From the NCBI GenBank assembly GCA_035496935.1, contig DATJED010000020.1, positions 85,139 to 149,138 of the forward strand: 64,000 nucleotides of DNA, given 5' to 3'. This document shows positions 18,106 through 26,664 of the stretch, in pieces. Made by a program: the position numbers and the translations under genes. The notes beneath the pieces are model-generated. The model saw nothing but the letters and a program-made list of their open reading frames with translations, made no database searches and was not told where the DNA came from. Every line of letters starts with the position of its first letter. Positions within the stretch are counted from its first letter, which is position 1. Source of the stretch: Pseudopedobacter sp035496935 (lineage in GTDB: Bacteria; Bacteroidota; Bacteroidia; Sphingobacteriales; Sphingobacteriaceae).

Positions 18106-18873
18106 TTACGCTCCTTTCTTATTTAAACTCTCCATTAATTGATCGTACAAATCATCGCTTTTAGCTTTTTGCGGTTTCAGTTTTTTGATGGTTGGGCGTT
18201 TTCCTTTCGCTTTGGCTTTAATGATTTTCAGCAATTGCTCGTTATAAGTATCTTTATAAGATTCGATGTTAAAATCCGAGGTATATTGTTTGATGAGCGC
18301 CAAAGCGACGTCTAGCTCTTTTTTTGGTATGGAAACATTTTTAGGCGTATTTATATCTTCGGATCCCCTAATTTCTTGCGCAAAGCGGATGCGGGAAATT
18401 ACCAATGCTCCGTTTTGCGGATAGATCACACATAACGCCTCTTTCTGCCGCAATACAAAAGATCCAAAACCCGCAAGCTTTGTTTTTTCCAGTGCTTTTA
18501 ACAACAAAGCATATGCTTTTTCGCCCTGTTTAGCAGGTTCGGCGTAATAAGAGGTTTCAAAAAGCATCGGGTTAATTTCATCTACCTTTACAAAATTTTC
18601 AATGTTGATGTTCTTGCTCTTTTCTGGACTGGCATCTTCAAAATCCTGCTCTTCCAAAATGATATAATCATCTTTAAACAAATAACCTTTAACAATTTTC
18701 TCATAAGGCACCTCTTTACGCGTCTTTTCATTGATCCGTTGGTATTTGATATGCTGATGGTCTCGATTGTCAAGCATGTCCAAATCCAAATTACTGCTTT
18801 CAATTGCAGAGTAAAGCTTTATAGGGATGTTTACTAAACCAAAACCAATGGTGCCGTTCCAGATAGATCTCAT
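18106..18873 (-). CDS. ku: Ku DNA end-binding protein
   Basis: 255 residues, typical for bacterial Ku. The family start RSIWNGTIGFGLVNIPIKLYS is present in full, along with CVIYPQNGALVISRIRFAQEIR near 148-169 and a basic Lys-rich C-terminal tail (KAKGKRPTIKKLKPQKAK). It forms a ring on double-strand ends and recruits LigD, encoded immediately downstream in the same operon. The pair makes a complete two-component end-joining system. Confidence 0.95.
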   Translation of the reverse strand: MRSIWNGTIGFGLVNIPIKLYSAIESSNLDLDMLDNRDHQHIKYQRINEKTRKEVPYEKIVKGYLFKDDYIILEEQDFEDASPEKSKNINIENFVKVDEINPMLFETSYYAEPAKQGEKAYALLLKALEKTKLAGFGSFVLRQKEALCVIYPQNGALVISRIRFAQEIRGSEDINTPKNVSIPKKELDVALALIKQYTSDFNIESYKDTYNEQLLKIIKAKAKGKRPTIKKLKPQKAKSDDLYDQLMESLNKKGA

Positions 18874-19063
18874 AATTTTTTGTGATGTTGCGTCTATTGA
18901 TATTCAAGAAATATGCCATCAAACATTAATGATTGGAGGTGCAAAAATTCCGGATAATTAATGCACACCAAAATTTTTCCGATTTTTGGTTGTTGTAGAA
19001 TACGGCTTACTGTTTTTTATCATCAGGATGCAATTAAAAGCAAAAAGGCTAAAAAAATTAGTT

Positions 19064-19071
19064 TAAATTTG
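19064..19071 (+). promoter_or_regulatory. Possible -7 box upstream of PIF1-like helicase gene
   Basis: TAAATTTG matches TAnnTTTG exactly and lies 30 bases before the ATG at 19102, giving a short leader. No TTG is found at 19 bases upstream, so support is partial. Confidence 0.4.
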
Positions 19072-19101
19072 TATTTCGCCTAACCTTCAAAAATATATTG
19101 A

Positions 19102-21558
19102 ATGCCGTCAAAAAATCCTCAGTTAGAATTAGCTTCAGAATTTGTACAGTTTACAGACCGGAATATTTTTTTAACAGGAAAAGCTGGAACCGGAAAAACC
19201 ACTTTTTTACATCAGCTAAAAAAAACCTGCCCTAAGCGTATGGTGGTTGTTGCACCAACTGGCGTGGCCGCAATTAACGCTGGCGGAAGTACCATCCACT
19301 CCTTTTTTCAATTGCCGTTTGGTCCGTATGTACCCGGAAATACTGACAAAGCCAACCAAAATCGTAGGATGAACCGCGAGAAAATCAACCTGATTAAAAG
19401 TTTGGATTTGTTGGTTATTGATGAAATTAGTATGGTGCGGGCTGATACTTTGGATAGTATTGACGATGTTTTAAAGCGTTACCGCGATAGAACAAAACCA
19501 TTTGGTGGCGTACAACTGTTAATGATTGGCGATTTACACCAACTTTCTCCGGTTGTTAAGGATGATGAATGGAGTTTGTTAAAAAATTATTACAGCAACA
19601 TTTATTTTTTCAACAGCAATGCGCTAAAACAAACTTTCCCGATAAACATTGAACTGAAACACATCTATCGTCAGTCCGATGATTTTTTTATTGGGATTTT
19701 AAATGCGGTACGCGAAAATAAGATTGATGCGGAAACTTTGGAAAAGCTCAACTCCCGATACATCCCAAATTTTAACCCGCATGAGGATGAAGGCTATATT
19801 ACACTAAGCTCTCATAATTACTCGGCAAACCAGATTAATGATGGCAAATTGGAAGCGCTGAAAGGAAAATCTTATACTTTTACTGCCGAAGTTTACGGAG
19901 ATTTCCCCGAGTTTTCTTATCCAAATTCATTTGAACTGACCTTTAAAGTTGGTGCGCAGGTAATGTTTGTGAAGAACGATGCATCGCGAGACAAACTTTA
20001 TTTCAACGGAAAAATCGGGAAAATCACCAAAATTAAGGATGAAACCATTTATGTAAAATGCCCCGGTGATTATCAGGAAATTATAGTCAATAAAAGCGAA
20101 TGGCAAAATTTCAAGTACGAACTTAACGCTTCTACCAAAGAAATTGAGGAAAATGTGATCGGTACTTTTTTGCAATATCCCCTAAAACTAGCTTGGGCAA
20201 TTACCATACACAAAAGCCAGGGTTTAACTTTTGATAAAGCCATAATTGATGCCAACGCCGCTTTTGCCCATGGGCAGGTTTATGTGGCCTTAAGCCGATG
20301 CAAAACTTTTGAGGGTTTGGTACTGCACTCTCCTATTAGCTTTAACAGCGTAAAAACGGATGGCACTATAGCAACTTTCACTAAAAATGCGGAAGAAAAT
20401 GCGCCGGATGAAAACCATTTGGTACAATCAAAAATCATATTTCAGCAGAATTTGTTGTTTGATTTATTTGATTTTAAAACGTTAAAAGGTGCTTTGTTTC
20501 TGATAAAAAAACTGTCGGAAGAAAATCACCAGACTATAAACGAAGGTTTCTTAGAGGAGATTAATAAGATTAGAGAACTAGGCGACAATAAGATTTACGA
20601 TGTTGCCGAAAAATTTAAACGCCAAATTCACTCGCAATTACAAAATAACGGTTTGCCCGAAGAAAACGACGAACTTCAAGAGCGGATCAAAAAAGGCTGT
20701 ACTTACTTTTTAGATACTTTACAAAGTATTGAAAAACAGTTAAAAGCCACAGATTTTGATGCCGATAATAAATCGGTAAAAAAACATATCGAGGATGCTT
20801 TGGAAAACTTAAGCAAAGAACTTTTTGTAAAACAAAGTGGCTTAAAACTATGTAGCGAAGGCTTTAAAACGCTTGCTTACTTAAAAACCAAAGCAAACGC
20901 AGAGATAGATTTCAGCAATTCAAAAAAAGCAGAAGCCTCAATTGTTCCACCTAAAAAAACCGCTGCACCAGCAGGCGTAAAACATGGGGCTTTGTTTCAG
21001 ACCATTAAAAAATGGCGAGACAATTTAGCTACAGATTATGGCGTTCCCGTATATCAGGTTTTACCACAAAAAGTACTTGCTGATTTAGCTAACAAACTTC
21101 CCTCTAACTTCGAAGAACTGGAAAGCATCAAAGGCATCGGAAAAGTAAAAGTGAAGCAATACGGAAACGAGCTGTTGGTAATGATTTCTGATTATTGCGA
21201 GGCCAACAACATTGAACAAACGCCAATTAAAGGCTTAATCACCGCAAAAATCAGTAAAACTGACACTAAACGAGTAAGTTTAGATATGTTTAAACAGGGC
21301 AAAACCGTAGAAGAAATAGCAAAAGAAAGAGGTTTTGTAGCCTCAACCATTGAAACGCACTTAACGCACTATATTGAGGGCGGGGAAATTGCCGTAACAG
21401 ATTTTATTGATAAAGAAAAAGTTACCAAAATCAGTGACTATATTTTAGAAACAAAACCTATTTCCATCAACCAAACCAAAGAGGCAATGGGGAATGACAT
21501 TTCTTATGGAGAGATTAGAGCGGTAATGAAGCATTTGGAGGTATTGCAAGCTACTTAG
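19102..21558 (+). CDS. PIF1-type helicase with HRDC-like and helix-turn-helix C-terminal regions
   Basis: 818 residues. The N-terminal ~430 residues are a superfamily 1B helicase of the Pif1/RecD type: Walker A TGKAGTGKTT near 25-34, VAPTGVAAINAGG near 49-61, Walker B LLVIDEISMV near 95-104, GDLHQLSPVV near 142-151, and motif VI ITIHKSQGLTFDKA near 364-377. Near 630-710 is an HRDC-like helical segment (VYQVLPQKVLADLA; SIKGIGKVKVKQYG). The end (about 735-815) has the winged helix-turn-helix pattern of helicase-associated domains (FKQGKTVEEIAKERGF). The likely job is unwinding of forks or unusual DNA structures, with C-terminal DNA-binding parts for targeting. No partner gene is adjacent. Confidence 0.88.
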   Translation: MPSKNPQLELASEFVQFTDRNIFLTGKAGTGKTTFLHQLKKTCPKRMVVVAPTGVAAINAGGSTIHSFFQLPFGPYVPGNTDKANQNRRMNREKINLIKSLDLLVIDEISMVRADTLDSIDDVLKRYRDRTKPFGGVQLLMIGDLHQLSPVVKDDEWSLLKNYYSNIYFFNSNALKQTFPINIELKHIYRQSDDFFIGILNAVRENKIDAETLEKLNSRYIPNFNPHEDEGYITLSSHNYSANQINDGKLEALKGKSYTFTAEVYGDFPEFSYPNSFELTFKVGAQVMFVKNDASRDKLYFNGKIGKITKIKDETIYVKCPGDYQEIIVNKSEWQNFKYELNASTKEIEENVIGTFLQYPLKLAWAITIHKSQGLTFDKAIIDANAAFAHGQVYVALSRCKTFEGLVLHSPISFNSVKTDGTIATFTKNAEENAPDENHLVQSKIIFQQNLLFDLFDFKTLKGALFLIKKLSEENHQTINEGFLEEINKIRELGDNKIYDVAEKFKRQIHSQLQNNGLPEENDELQERIKKGCTYFLDTLQSIEKQLKATDFDADNKSVKKHIEDALENLSKELFVKQSGLKLCSEGFKTLAYLKTKANAEIDFSNSKKAEASIVPPKKTAAPAGVKHGALFQTIKKWRDNLATDYGVPVYQVLPQKVLADLANKLPSNFEELESIKGIGKVKVKQYGNELLVMISDYCEANNIEQTPIKGLITAKISKTDTKRVSLDMFKQGKTVEEIAKERGFVASTIETHLTHYIEGGEIAVTDFIDKEKVTKISDYILETKPISINQTKEAMGNDISYGEIRAVMKHLEVLQAT

Positions 21559-21688
21559 GTTTCGACTCCGTTCCTTTTAAAATTTGTTTGTCACGTCGTT
21601 GCTCAACGTTCCGTCATGTCGACGGCAGGAGACATCCCACATAAAAATATCTGCATATAACTTGTAAAATCTTTTTTTGAGAAGTCTT

Positions 21689-21704
21689 TCCGCCAGTCGG
21701 CGGA
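21689..21704. repeat. 16-bp palindrome TCCGCC-AGTC-GGCGGA
   Basis: A perfect palindrome with 6-bp arms and loop AGTC in the spacer after the helicase gene. It belongs to a family of five in this window (also 24581, 44654, 48129, 56726). Confidence 0.8.
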
Positions 21705-21768
21705 TTAACATAGCGAGCCCCTAACCCAATGAGATTACCCAGTAGGTTATACAAGAAATACCAACAAA

Positions 21769-21796
21769 AAGCTCCTCAATTTTCATCAAGGAGCTT
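21769..21796 (-). terminator. Rho-independent terminator of the desaturase gene
   Basis: Perfect 8-bp arms AAGCTCCT / AGGAGCTT with a 12-base loop. On the minus strand the stem is followed by TTTTTG. It lies 22 bases after the stop of the acyl-ACP desaturase gene. Confidence 0.8.
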
Positions 21797-21818
21797 CAAA
21801 ATATCTAAAAAAATCAGC

Positions 21819-22802
21819 TTAAGCTATAATCCAGCTAAACTTGTATTCTAAATTAGGTACTTTAATACGATCGGCAATTCTTGTTAAACGATCTGGCAAA
21901 GCAACAATGTAATCACGGGCTTTTTCACCGGCGCCGTTCAAATCTTTCATACTTTCTATATTCCAATCCTCAATTAAGTTTTTCAGAATATCTACATAAT
22001 CAACCGCTGTATAAACGCCTAAACGCTGTGCTGCATCTGTAAAGTGGCCAAATGTATGTCCAATGTTAGTCCCCAATTCTCTTAAGAAATGCGCTGGCAT
22101 TACAATTTTTTTACGCATCATATCCTCAAAAGCAATCATCACTTCGTTGGCATCAACTTCAAACGCTTTGCTGATAAAAGCTTTATAAGCTTTGGCATGG
22201 CGAGCTTCATCTGCTGCAATTACACCACACATTTTAGAAAGTTGCTTATCACCAGCGTTTTTAGCCAACTGGGCAACTCTTCTGTGCGAAATATTAGTTG
22301 CAATTTCTTGAAAAGAAGTATAAATAAAGTTTCTATACGGATCGTAACCGGTGCCAATATCAAAACCATCCTGAATTAAATACTGAGTTGATGCTTCCAT
22401 CGCTCTCATATTAACTCTTCCGGATAGATAAAGGTATTTGTTCAATAAATCACCATGACGATTTTCTTCCGCAGTCCAAGCTCGCACCCATTTCATCCAA
22501 CCGCCTTGCTCGCTTCTAGAAATATCATCAACCATGGTTAACCAAGATTCGTAAGTTGGCAAAGCCTCTTCGGTAATGGTGTCTCCAACCAAAACCGCCA
22601 TTAAATCATATGAAAGTTCACTGGCATTACCTTGTAAATCTCTAACTTCATCAAAAAAAGTATCCTTACTGGCATCAGGCAAAAAATCTGCTGGTTGCCA
22701 CATATCTTCGACCGGTTTTAAATAATCAGCCATTTCGTTAACCATAAATGGTTCCAAATAACTCATTACTTCCTTTCTCGATCCAACAGGTAATTCCATC
22801 AT
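21819..22802 (-). CDS. Acyl-ACP desaturase (soluble di-iron type)
   Basis: About 327 residues. The two iron-binding motifs of stearoyl-ACP-type desaturases are present: EENRHGDLL near 110-118 and DEARHAKAY near 200-208, with further Glu ligands upstream. It introduces a double bond into ACP-bound acyl chains, giving unsaturated membrane lipids in the cytoplasm. The start is the first ATG of a MMELPVGSRKE N-terminus (22802 or 22799). A more upstream TTG at 22820 lies within the probable promoter box and is unlikely. The gene stands alone with its own terminator. Confidence 0.9.
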   Translation of the reverse strand: MMELPVGSRKEVMSYLEPFMVNEMADYLKPVEDMWQPADFLPDASKDTFFDEVRDLQGNASELSYDLMAVLVGDTITEEALPTYESWLTMVDDISRSEQGGWMKWVRAWTAEENRHGDLLNKYLYLSGRVNMRAMEASTQYLIQDGFDIGTGYDPYRNFIYTSFQEIATNISHRRVAQLAKNAGDKQLSKMCGVIAADEARHAKAYKAFISKAFEVDANEVMIAFEDMMRKKIVMPAHFLRELGTNIGHTFGHFTDAAQRLGVYTAVDYVDILKNLIEDWNIESMKDLNGAGEKARDYIVALPDRLTRIADRIKVPNLEYKFSWIIA

Positions 22803-22817
22803 AAAATAATTAAAATT

Positions 22818-22825
22818 CAAATATA
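22818..22825 (-). promoter_or_regulatory. -7 box of the desaturase gene
   Basis: The minus strand reads TATATTTG, an exact TAnnTTTG match, about 16 bases before the chosen ATG. It gives a very short leader. No good upstream TTG was found. Confidence 0.45.
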
Positions 22826-23011
22826 AGTATTCTTGCTAAAAATCCGTTTAATTAAGCCATATAAATGTCTGTTATCGTTATAAATTTGATTCATAAGCGC
22901 TAAACCAATACTTTTGCGTCCGCATGGCAAAATGCTTCCTTTTCACTTTTTTACTCACAATTTAAAGCATTTATACCGAATAAGTAAACTAACAATAGCA
23001 AAAAACCGACC

Positions 23012-23467
23012 ATGAAATCCAACAACTTATTTAAAAACAGCACATTAATATTGCTGTGCTTAACCTTAGTATTTACTGCATGTAACAATAATAAAAAAGA
23101 GCAGGAAAGTTTGCAATCAGCTGTGATTATGGCGCATGATAGCGTAATGGCAGATATGAATACTTTGATGGAGAAAAAACTACAGCTCAATTTCATCCTT
23201 GCTCATCTTGATAGCTTAAAAACCAAGAATGTAAGTTTAGATACCGCAAAAGTGCGTACAGATTTAACCCAAGTTAAAACCGAATTGGCTACGGCCGATG
23301 ATGAAATGATGGCTTGGATGCACAATTTTAATCCGGATTATACCGGCAAATCTCACGATGAAATTATAAGCTATTTAAACGACCAAAAAGAAAAGATTAG
23401 CTCGGTTGAAAAATCTTTCAAAAGAGTAATCTTTAAAAGCGATTCAGTAATTACAAAATATAAATAA
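23012..23467 (+). CDS. Small lipoprotein preceding SCO gene
   Basis: 151 residues with a lipoprotein signal (hydrophobic stretch LILLCLTLVF then lipobox FTAC, Cys at 24). The mature part is helical with alternating charged and Met/Leu residues and likely forms a coiled coil. I do not recognise a named domain. It abuts the SCO gene (stop TAA, then ATG), and the SCO-cytochrome c pair follows. Participation in copper or respiratory oxidase assembly is inferred from this context only. Confidence 0.7.
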   Translation: MKSNNLFKNSTLILLCLTLVFTACNNNKKEQESLQSAVIMAHDSVMADMNTLMEKKLQLNFILAHLDSLKTKNVSLDTAKVRTDLTQVKTELATADDEMMAWMHNFNPDYTGKSHDEIISYLNDQKEKISSVEKSFKRVIFKSDSVITKYK

Positions 23468-24121
23468 ATGAAAATTTCAAAATACCTCTGCTTATGCGCA
23501 GCAGTAATCGTATTTTTTTCGTGTAACCAGACACCTAAAAAATTGCCAATTTTAGGCGAGCGACAAACTATGGAAAAAATGGAGCATGGCGAATTGGTGG
23601 TAGATACTTTTTACCAAACTATTCCACATTTTAGCTTTGTTAATCAGGATAGCGTTATCATCAACAACGATTCGTTAAAAAACAGCATTTACGTCGCTGA
23701 TTTCTTTTTTACTTCCTGCCCTTCTATTTGCCCTATTATGAGCAAAAACATGCTGAGCGTATACAAAGAATATAAAGGAAATAACGAAATACGCTTTATA
23801 TCTTACACCATTGACCCAAAACACGATACTGTTCCCGTTTTAAAAAAATACGCCAATAAACTGGGCGTAGAAGGCACACAGTGGAGCTTTTTATTGGGCG
23901 ATAGAGATTCTGTTTATAACTTGGCGAAAGATGGCTACATGAACTACGCTAAAGAAAACGCCAATATCCCAGGCGGTGTGGAGCACTCTGGCTATTTTAT
24001 TTTGGTAGATAAAGAAAAAAGAATTAGAGGCGCTTATGACGGAACTGATAAGCAACAGGTTGAAAATTTAAAAACCGACATAAACGTTTTGCTCAACGAA
24101 TACAAATCGGGAAATAAATGA
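23468..24121 (+). CDS. SCO1/SenC family copper/thioredoxin-like lipoprotein
   Basis: 217 residues with a lipoprotein signal (FFSCNQ, Cys near 19). The thioredoxin fold carries the SCO copper motif FFFTSCPSICPIM (CxxxC near 82-86) and the distal histidine in GGVEHSGYFILVD near 168-180. SCO proteins deliver copper to, or reduce, the CuA site of cytochrome oxidases in the periplasm. It overlaps the cytochrome c gene by 4 bases (ATGA), so it is coupled to it. Confidence 0.88.
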   Translation: MKISKYLCLCAAVIVFFSCNQTPKKLPILGERQTMEKMEHGELVVDTFYQTIPHFSFVNQDSVIINNDSLKNSIYVADFFFTSCPSICPIMSKNMLSVYKEYKGNNEIRFISYTIDPKHDTVPVLKKYANKLGVEGTQWSFLLGDRDSVYNLAKDGYMNYAKENANIPGGVEHSGYFILVDKEKRIRGAYDGTDKQQVENLKTDINVLLNEYKSGNK

Positions 24122-24540
24122 AAAAACTTTTGATCCCATTTACTTTTTGCGGATTGGTGATTGCTATTTTTTTGAATGCTTGTAATCAGGAGACGATCAA
24201 GTACCAAAGTTATTACTCAAAAGGATCAGAGCTTTACAAAACACACTGTAGCAATTGCCACATGGACGATGGGCAAGGTTTAGAAGCATTAATCCCCTCT
24301 TTAACCGATAGCGTTTTCTTAAAAAATAACCGCGAAAAGTTAGCTTGCTTTATTGTTTATGGATTAAAAGACACCATTGTAATCAACGGCAAAACCTTTG
24401 ATGGCGTTATGCCGGCAGAAAAGCATTTGGCACCAATAGACCTCGCAAAATTGCTTACTTATATTACAAATGCTTTTGGCAATAAGCAGGGGATTTACGA
24501 ACTAGCCGAAGTTGAAAAAAATCTGCAGAAATGCAATTGA
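24118..24540 (+). CDS. Monohaem cytochrome c lipoprotein
   Basis: 140 residues with a lipoprotein signal (FLNACNQE, Cys near 22), one haem-binding CxxCH (HCSNCH near 43-48) and a later methionine in GVMPAEKHLAP near 97-107 as likely axial ligand. It has the usual class I cytochrome c length. The ATG overlaps the SCO stop. It probably shuttles electrons on the periplasmic face, near a terminal oxidase encoded elsewhere. The rnpB promoter box begins 10 bases after the stop. Confidence 0.85.
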   Translation: MKKLLIPFTFCGLVIAIFLNACNQETIKYQSYYSKGSELYKTHCSNCHMDDGQGLEALIPSLTDSVFLKNNREKLACFIVYGLKDTIVINGKTFDGVMPAEKHLAPIDLAKLLTYITNAFGNKQGIYELAEVEKNLQKCN

Positions 24541-24549
24541 TTTAATCCT

Positions 24550-24557
24550 TACCTTTG
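24550..24557 (+). promoter_or_regulatory. -7 box of rnpB
   Basis: TACCTTTG matches TAnnTTTG exactly and ends 4 bases before the first paired base of RNase P helix P1 at 24561, which is where transcription would be expected to start. A well-placed upstream TTG is absent. Confidence 0.55.
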
Positions 24558-24560
24558 TAC

Positions 24561-24942
24561 TGCAAATGGCTCTATCGCTGTCCGCCAGCTGGCGGATGGA
24601 GGAAAGTCCGGGCAACACAGAGTATCCTGCTTCCTAACGGGAAGGCGTTTTGTAATAGAACGACAGAAAGTGCTACAGAAAATAAACCGCTTTGCCTTGG
24701 CAGAGTAAGGGTGAAAACGTGAGGTAAGAGCTCACGACTTTGTATGGCGACATGCATCGTGGTAAACCTCAGGAGTTGAAAGATCAAATAAATCCTAACC
24801 GTCGGAGCGACTCGTTCTGCTGTGTTAAATCACTATTAGGAAGGGTAGATCGTTAGACTGTAATAGCAATATTATGGCAAGATAAATGATAGAGACATCC
24901 TGAATTGTTTTGGGATGACAGAACCCGGCTTACAAATTTGCA
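24561..24942 (+). ncRNA. rnpB: RNase P RNA, bacterial class A
   Basis: Ends are set by helix P1: TGCAAAT at 24561-24567 pairs with ATTTGCA at 24936-24942. The universal cores are present: GAGGAAAGTCCGGGC near 24598-24613, AGGGTGAAAACGTGAGGTAA near 24708-24727, and GACAGAACCCGGCTTAC near 24917-24932. Length (about 380) fits class A. It is the catalytic subunit that matures tRNA 5' ends. The P3 position is occupied by a perfect TCCGCC-AGCT-GGCGGA hairpin identical to a palindrome scattered elsewhere in the window. Confidence 0.96.
24581..24596. repeat. 16-bp palindrome inside rnpB (P3 position)
   Basis: TCCGCCAGCTGGCGGA, the same sequence as at 56726-56741 and one base from the copy at 48129-48144. 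It lies between P1/P2 and the conserved GAGGAAAG core, where helix P3 sits in class A RNase P RNAs. Confidence 0.85.
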
Positions 24943-24959
24943 TTATTACAAGCATTTTG

Positions 24960-24990
24960 AAGTCCTGCAACAATTTGCAGGACTTTCTTT
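24960..24990 (+). terminator. Rho-independent terminator of rnpB
   Basis: AAGTCCTGCAA (24960-24970) and TTGCAGGACTT (24975-24985) form a perfect 11-bp stem with a CAAT loop, followed by TCTTTGTTTTG. It lies 18 bases after the end of the RNase P RNA. Confidence 0.9.
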
Positions 24991-25051
24991 GTTTTGCAAA
25001 ACCAAACATTTGTCCATTATTATATACACTTTTAACAAACAATTAACTTAT

Positions 25052-26461
25052 ATGGCTAAAATATTAATCATTGATGATGAAAGAGCAATCAGAAACACCT
25101 TAAGAGAAATATTAGAATACGAAGACTACAAAGTTGATGATATTGACAACGGTGCGGATGGCTTAGAAATGATTAAAAATATTGGTTACGATTTGGTTTT
25201 ATGCGACATAAAAATGAATCGTATGGACGGGATGGAAGTGCTTACCAGCGCTCAGGCATCGCATCCCGACCTTCCGTTCATCATGATATCCGGTCATGGT
25301 ACGGTGGAAACAGCAGTTGAGGCTTCTAAAAAAGGAGCTTTCGATTTTATCTCTAAACCACCAGATTTAAACAGATTATTAATTACTGTAAGAAACGCCC
25401 TCGACCGAGGAAGCTTAGTCACCGAAGCCAAAGTGCTGAAACAAAAGGTTGCTAAATCAAAAACCCGTGAAATATTAGGGGAATCACCAGCAATTGCTAA
25501 AGTTAAAGAAACCATTGAGAGGGTTGCCCCTACTGATGCCCGCGTTTTGGTAACTGGTGCTAACGGAAGCGGTAAAGAACTGGTTGCCCGTTGGTTACAC
25601 GAAAAATCAAGCCGGGCAAACGCTCCTTTAATAGAAGTAAACTGTGCGGCAATTCCATCTGAATTGATTGAATCTGAACTGTTTGGACACGAGAAAGGTT
25701 CTTTTACATCGGCAATTAAACAGCGGATTGGTAAGTTTGAGCAAGCCAATGGTGGAACAATTTTCTTGGATGAGATTGGCGACATGAGTCAATCTGCACA
25801 GGCAAAAGTTTTGAGAGCTTTACAAGAGAACAAAATTACCCGTGTTGGTGGCGAAAAAGAAATCGATGTAAATGTTAGGGTAATTGCGGCCACCAACAAA
25901 GATTTACTGAAAGAAATTGAGGCCGGTAACTTTAGAATGGACTTGTACCACCGTTTAAACGTAATTCATATCCATGTTGCGCCTTTGGCAGAAAGAGCTG
26001 CTGATATCCCTTTATTGTCGGAAAACTTCTGCGAAGAAATTTGCAACGAGTACAGTATTCCAGTCAAAAAAATCAGTCCTGGAGCGGTTGAAGCCTTAAA
26101 ATCCTTGCCTTGGACAGGTAATATCCGCGAATTGCGAAACGTAATTGAACGTTTGATTATTTTAAGCGATAAAACCATTACAGAAGAAAACGTAAGGGCT
26201 TTTGCAAACCCAAGCGGAAGCATTTATCACCCCGAAAATGCTGTTGAAACCAAGGGCTCGTCTTCTTCGTCCGGTAATGGATTTGATTACGAAGCTTTCT
26301 CTAATTTCCAAGATTTTAAAGACCATGCAGAGATGGAATTTATCAAATATAAATTAGAAAAAAACAATTGGAACGTTTCAAAAACCGCAGAAGATATCGA
26401 AATACAAAGAAGCCATTTATACAGCAAAATCGATAAATTCGGTTTGAAAAGAGCAGAGTAA
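25052..26461 (+). CDS. Sigma-54-dependent response regulator (NtrC family)
   Basis: 469 residues. The receiver domain has acidic DDE near 8-10, the phosphorylated Asp52 in VLCDIKM and a conserved Lys near 102. The AAA+ domain has Walker A VTGANGSGKE near 167-176 and Walker B GGTIFLDEIGDM near 233-244. The C-terminal FIS-type helix-turn-helix is near 430-468 (NVSKTAEDIEIQRSHLYSKI). The sigma-54 contact loop, GAFTGA in most activators, reads GSFTSA. The start at 25052 gives a normal receiver N-terminus; the frame upstream runs back into rnpB. No sensor kinase is adjacent, so the signal is unknown. Confidence 0.92.
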   Translation: MAKILIIDDERAIRNTLREILEYEDYKVDDIDNGADGLEMIKNIGYDLVLCDIKMNRMDGMEVLTSAQASHPDLPFIMISGHGTVETAVEASKKGAFDFISKPPDLNRLLITVRNALDRGSLVTEAKVLKQKVAKSKTREILGESPAIAKVKETIERVAPTDARVLVTGANGSGKELVARWLHEKSSRANAPLIEVNCAAIPSELIESELFGHEKGSFTSAIKQRIGKFEQANGGTIFLDEIGDMSQSAQAKVLRALQENKITRVGGEKEIDVNVRVIAATNKDLLKEIEAGNFRMDLYHRLNVIHIHVAPLAERAADIPLLSENFCEEICNEYSIPVKKISPGAVEALKSLPWTGNIRELRNVIERLIILSDKTITEENVRAFANPSGSIYHPENAVETKGSSSSSGNGFDYEAFSNFQDFKDHAEMEFIKYKLEKNNWNVSKTAEDIEIQRSHLYSKIDKFGLKRAE

Positions 26462-26482
26462 ATTGTCCGTTTTATATATTTG

Positions 26483-26520
26483 AAAACCCTTCACCCAGAA
26501 ATGGATGGAGGGTTTTGTTT
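26483..26520 (+). terminator. Rho-independent terminator of the response regulator
   Basis: AAAACCCT (26483-26490) and AGGGTTTT (26509-26516) form the stem, with additional weak pairing inside the 18-base loop, followed by GTTTT. It is 22 bases after the stop codon. Confidence 0.75.
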
Positions 26521-26664
26521 TACGGTTTCCTGTAATTGCGTGAAGTGCATTTTCTGATAATACCCTCCTTTTTTCAACTGGTCTAGGCGGATTACAAATA
26601 CGCTTTATTTAAAGTTCGGCATGCGCTGTGCTAACATAACGAACAGCATCGACCAATATTTCTC

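Noticed and set aside
22951..23196. Minus-strand 81-codon frame over the lipoprotein gene
   Set aside because: Shadow of the plus-strand lipoprotein that belongs to the SCO operon.
24572..24787. Minus-strand frame across the RNase P RNA
   Set aside because: It is antisense to a structured RNA whose sequence is fixed by RNA function; no independent coding evidence.
24905..25051. Longer N-terminus for the sigma-54 response regulator
   Set aside because: The extra frame covers the 3' end of rnpB and its terminator; the ATG at 25052 gives a normal receiver domain.
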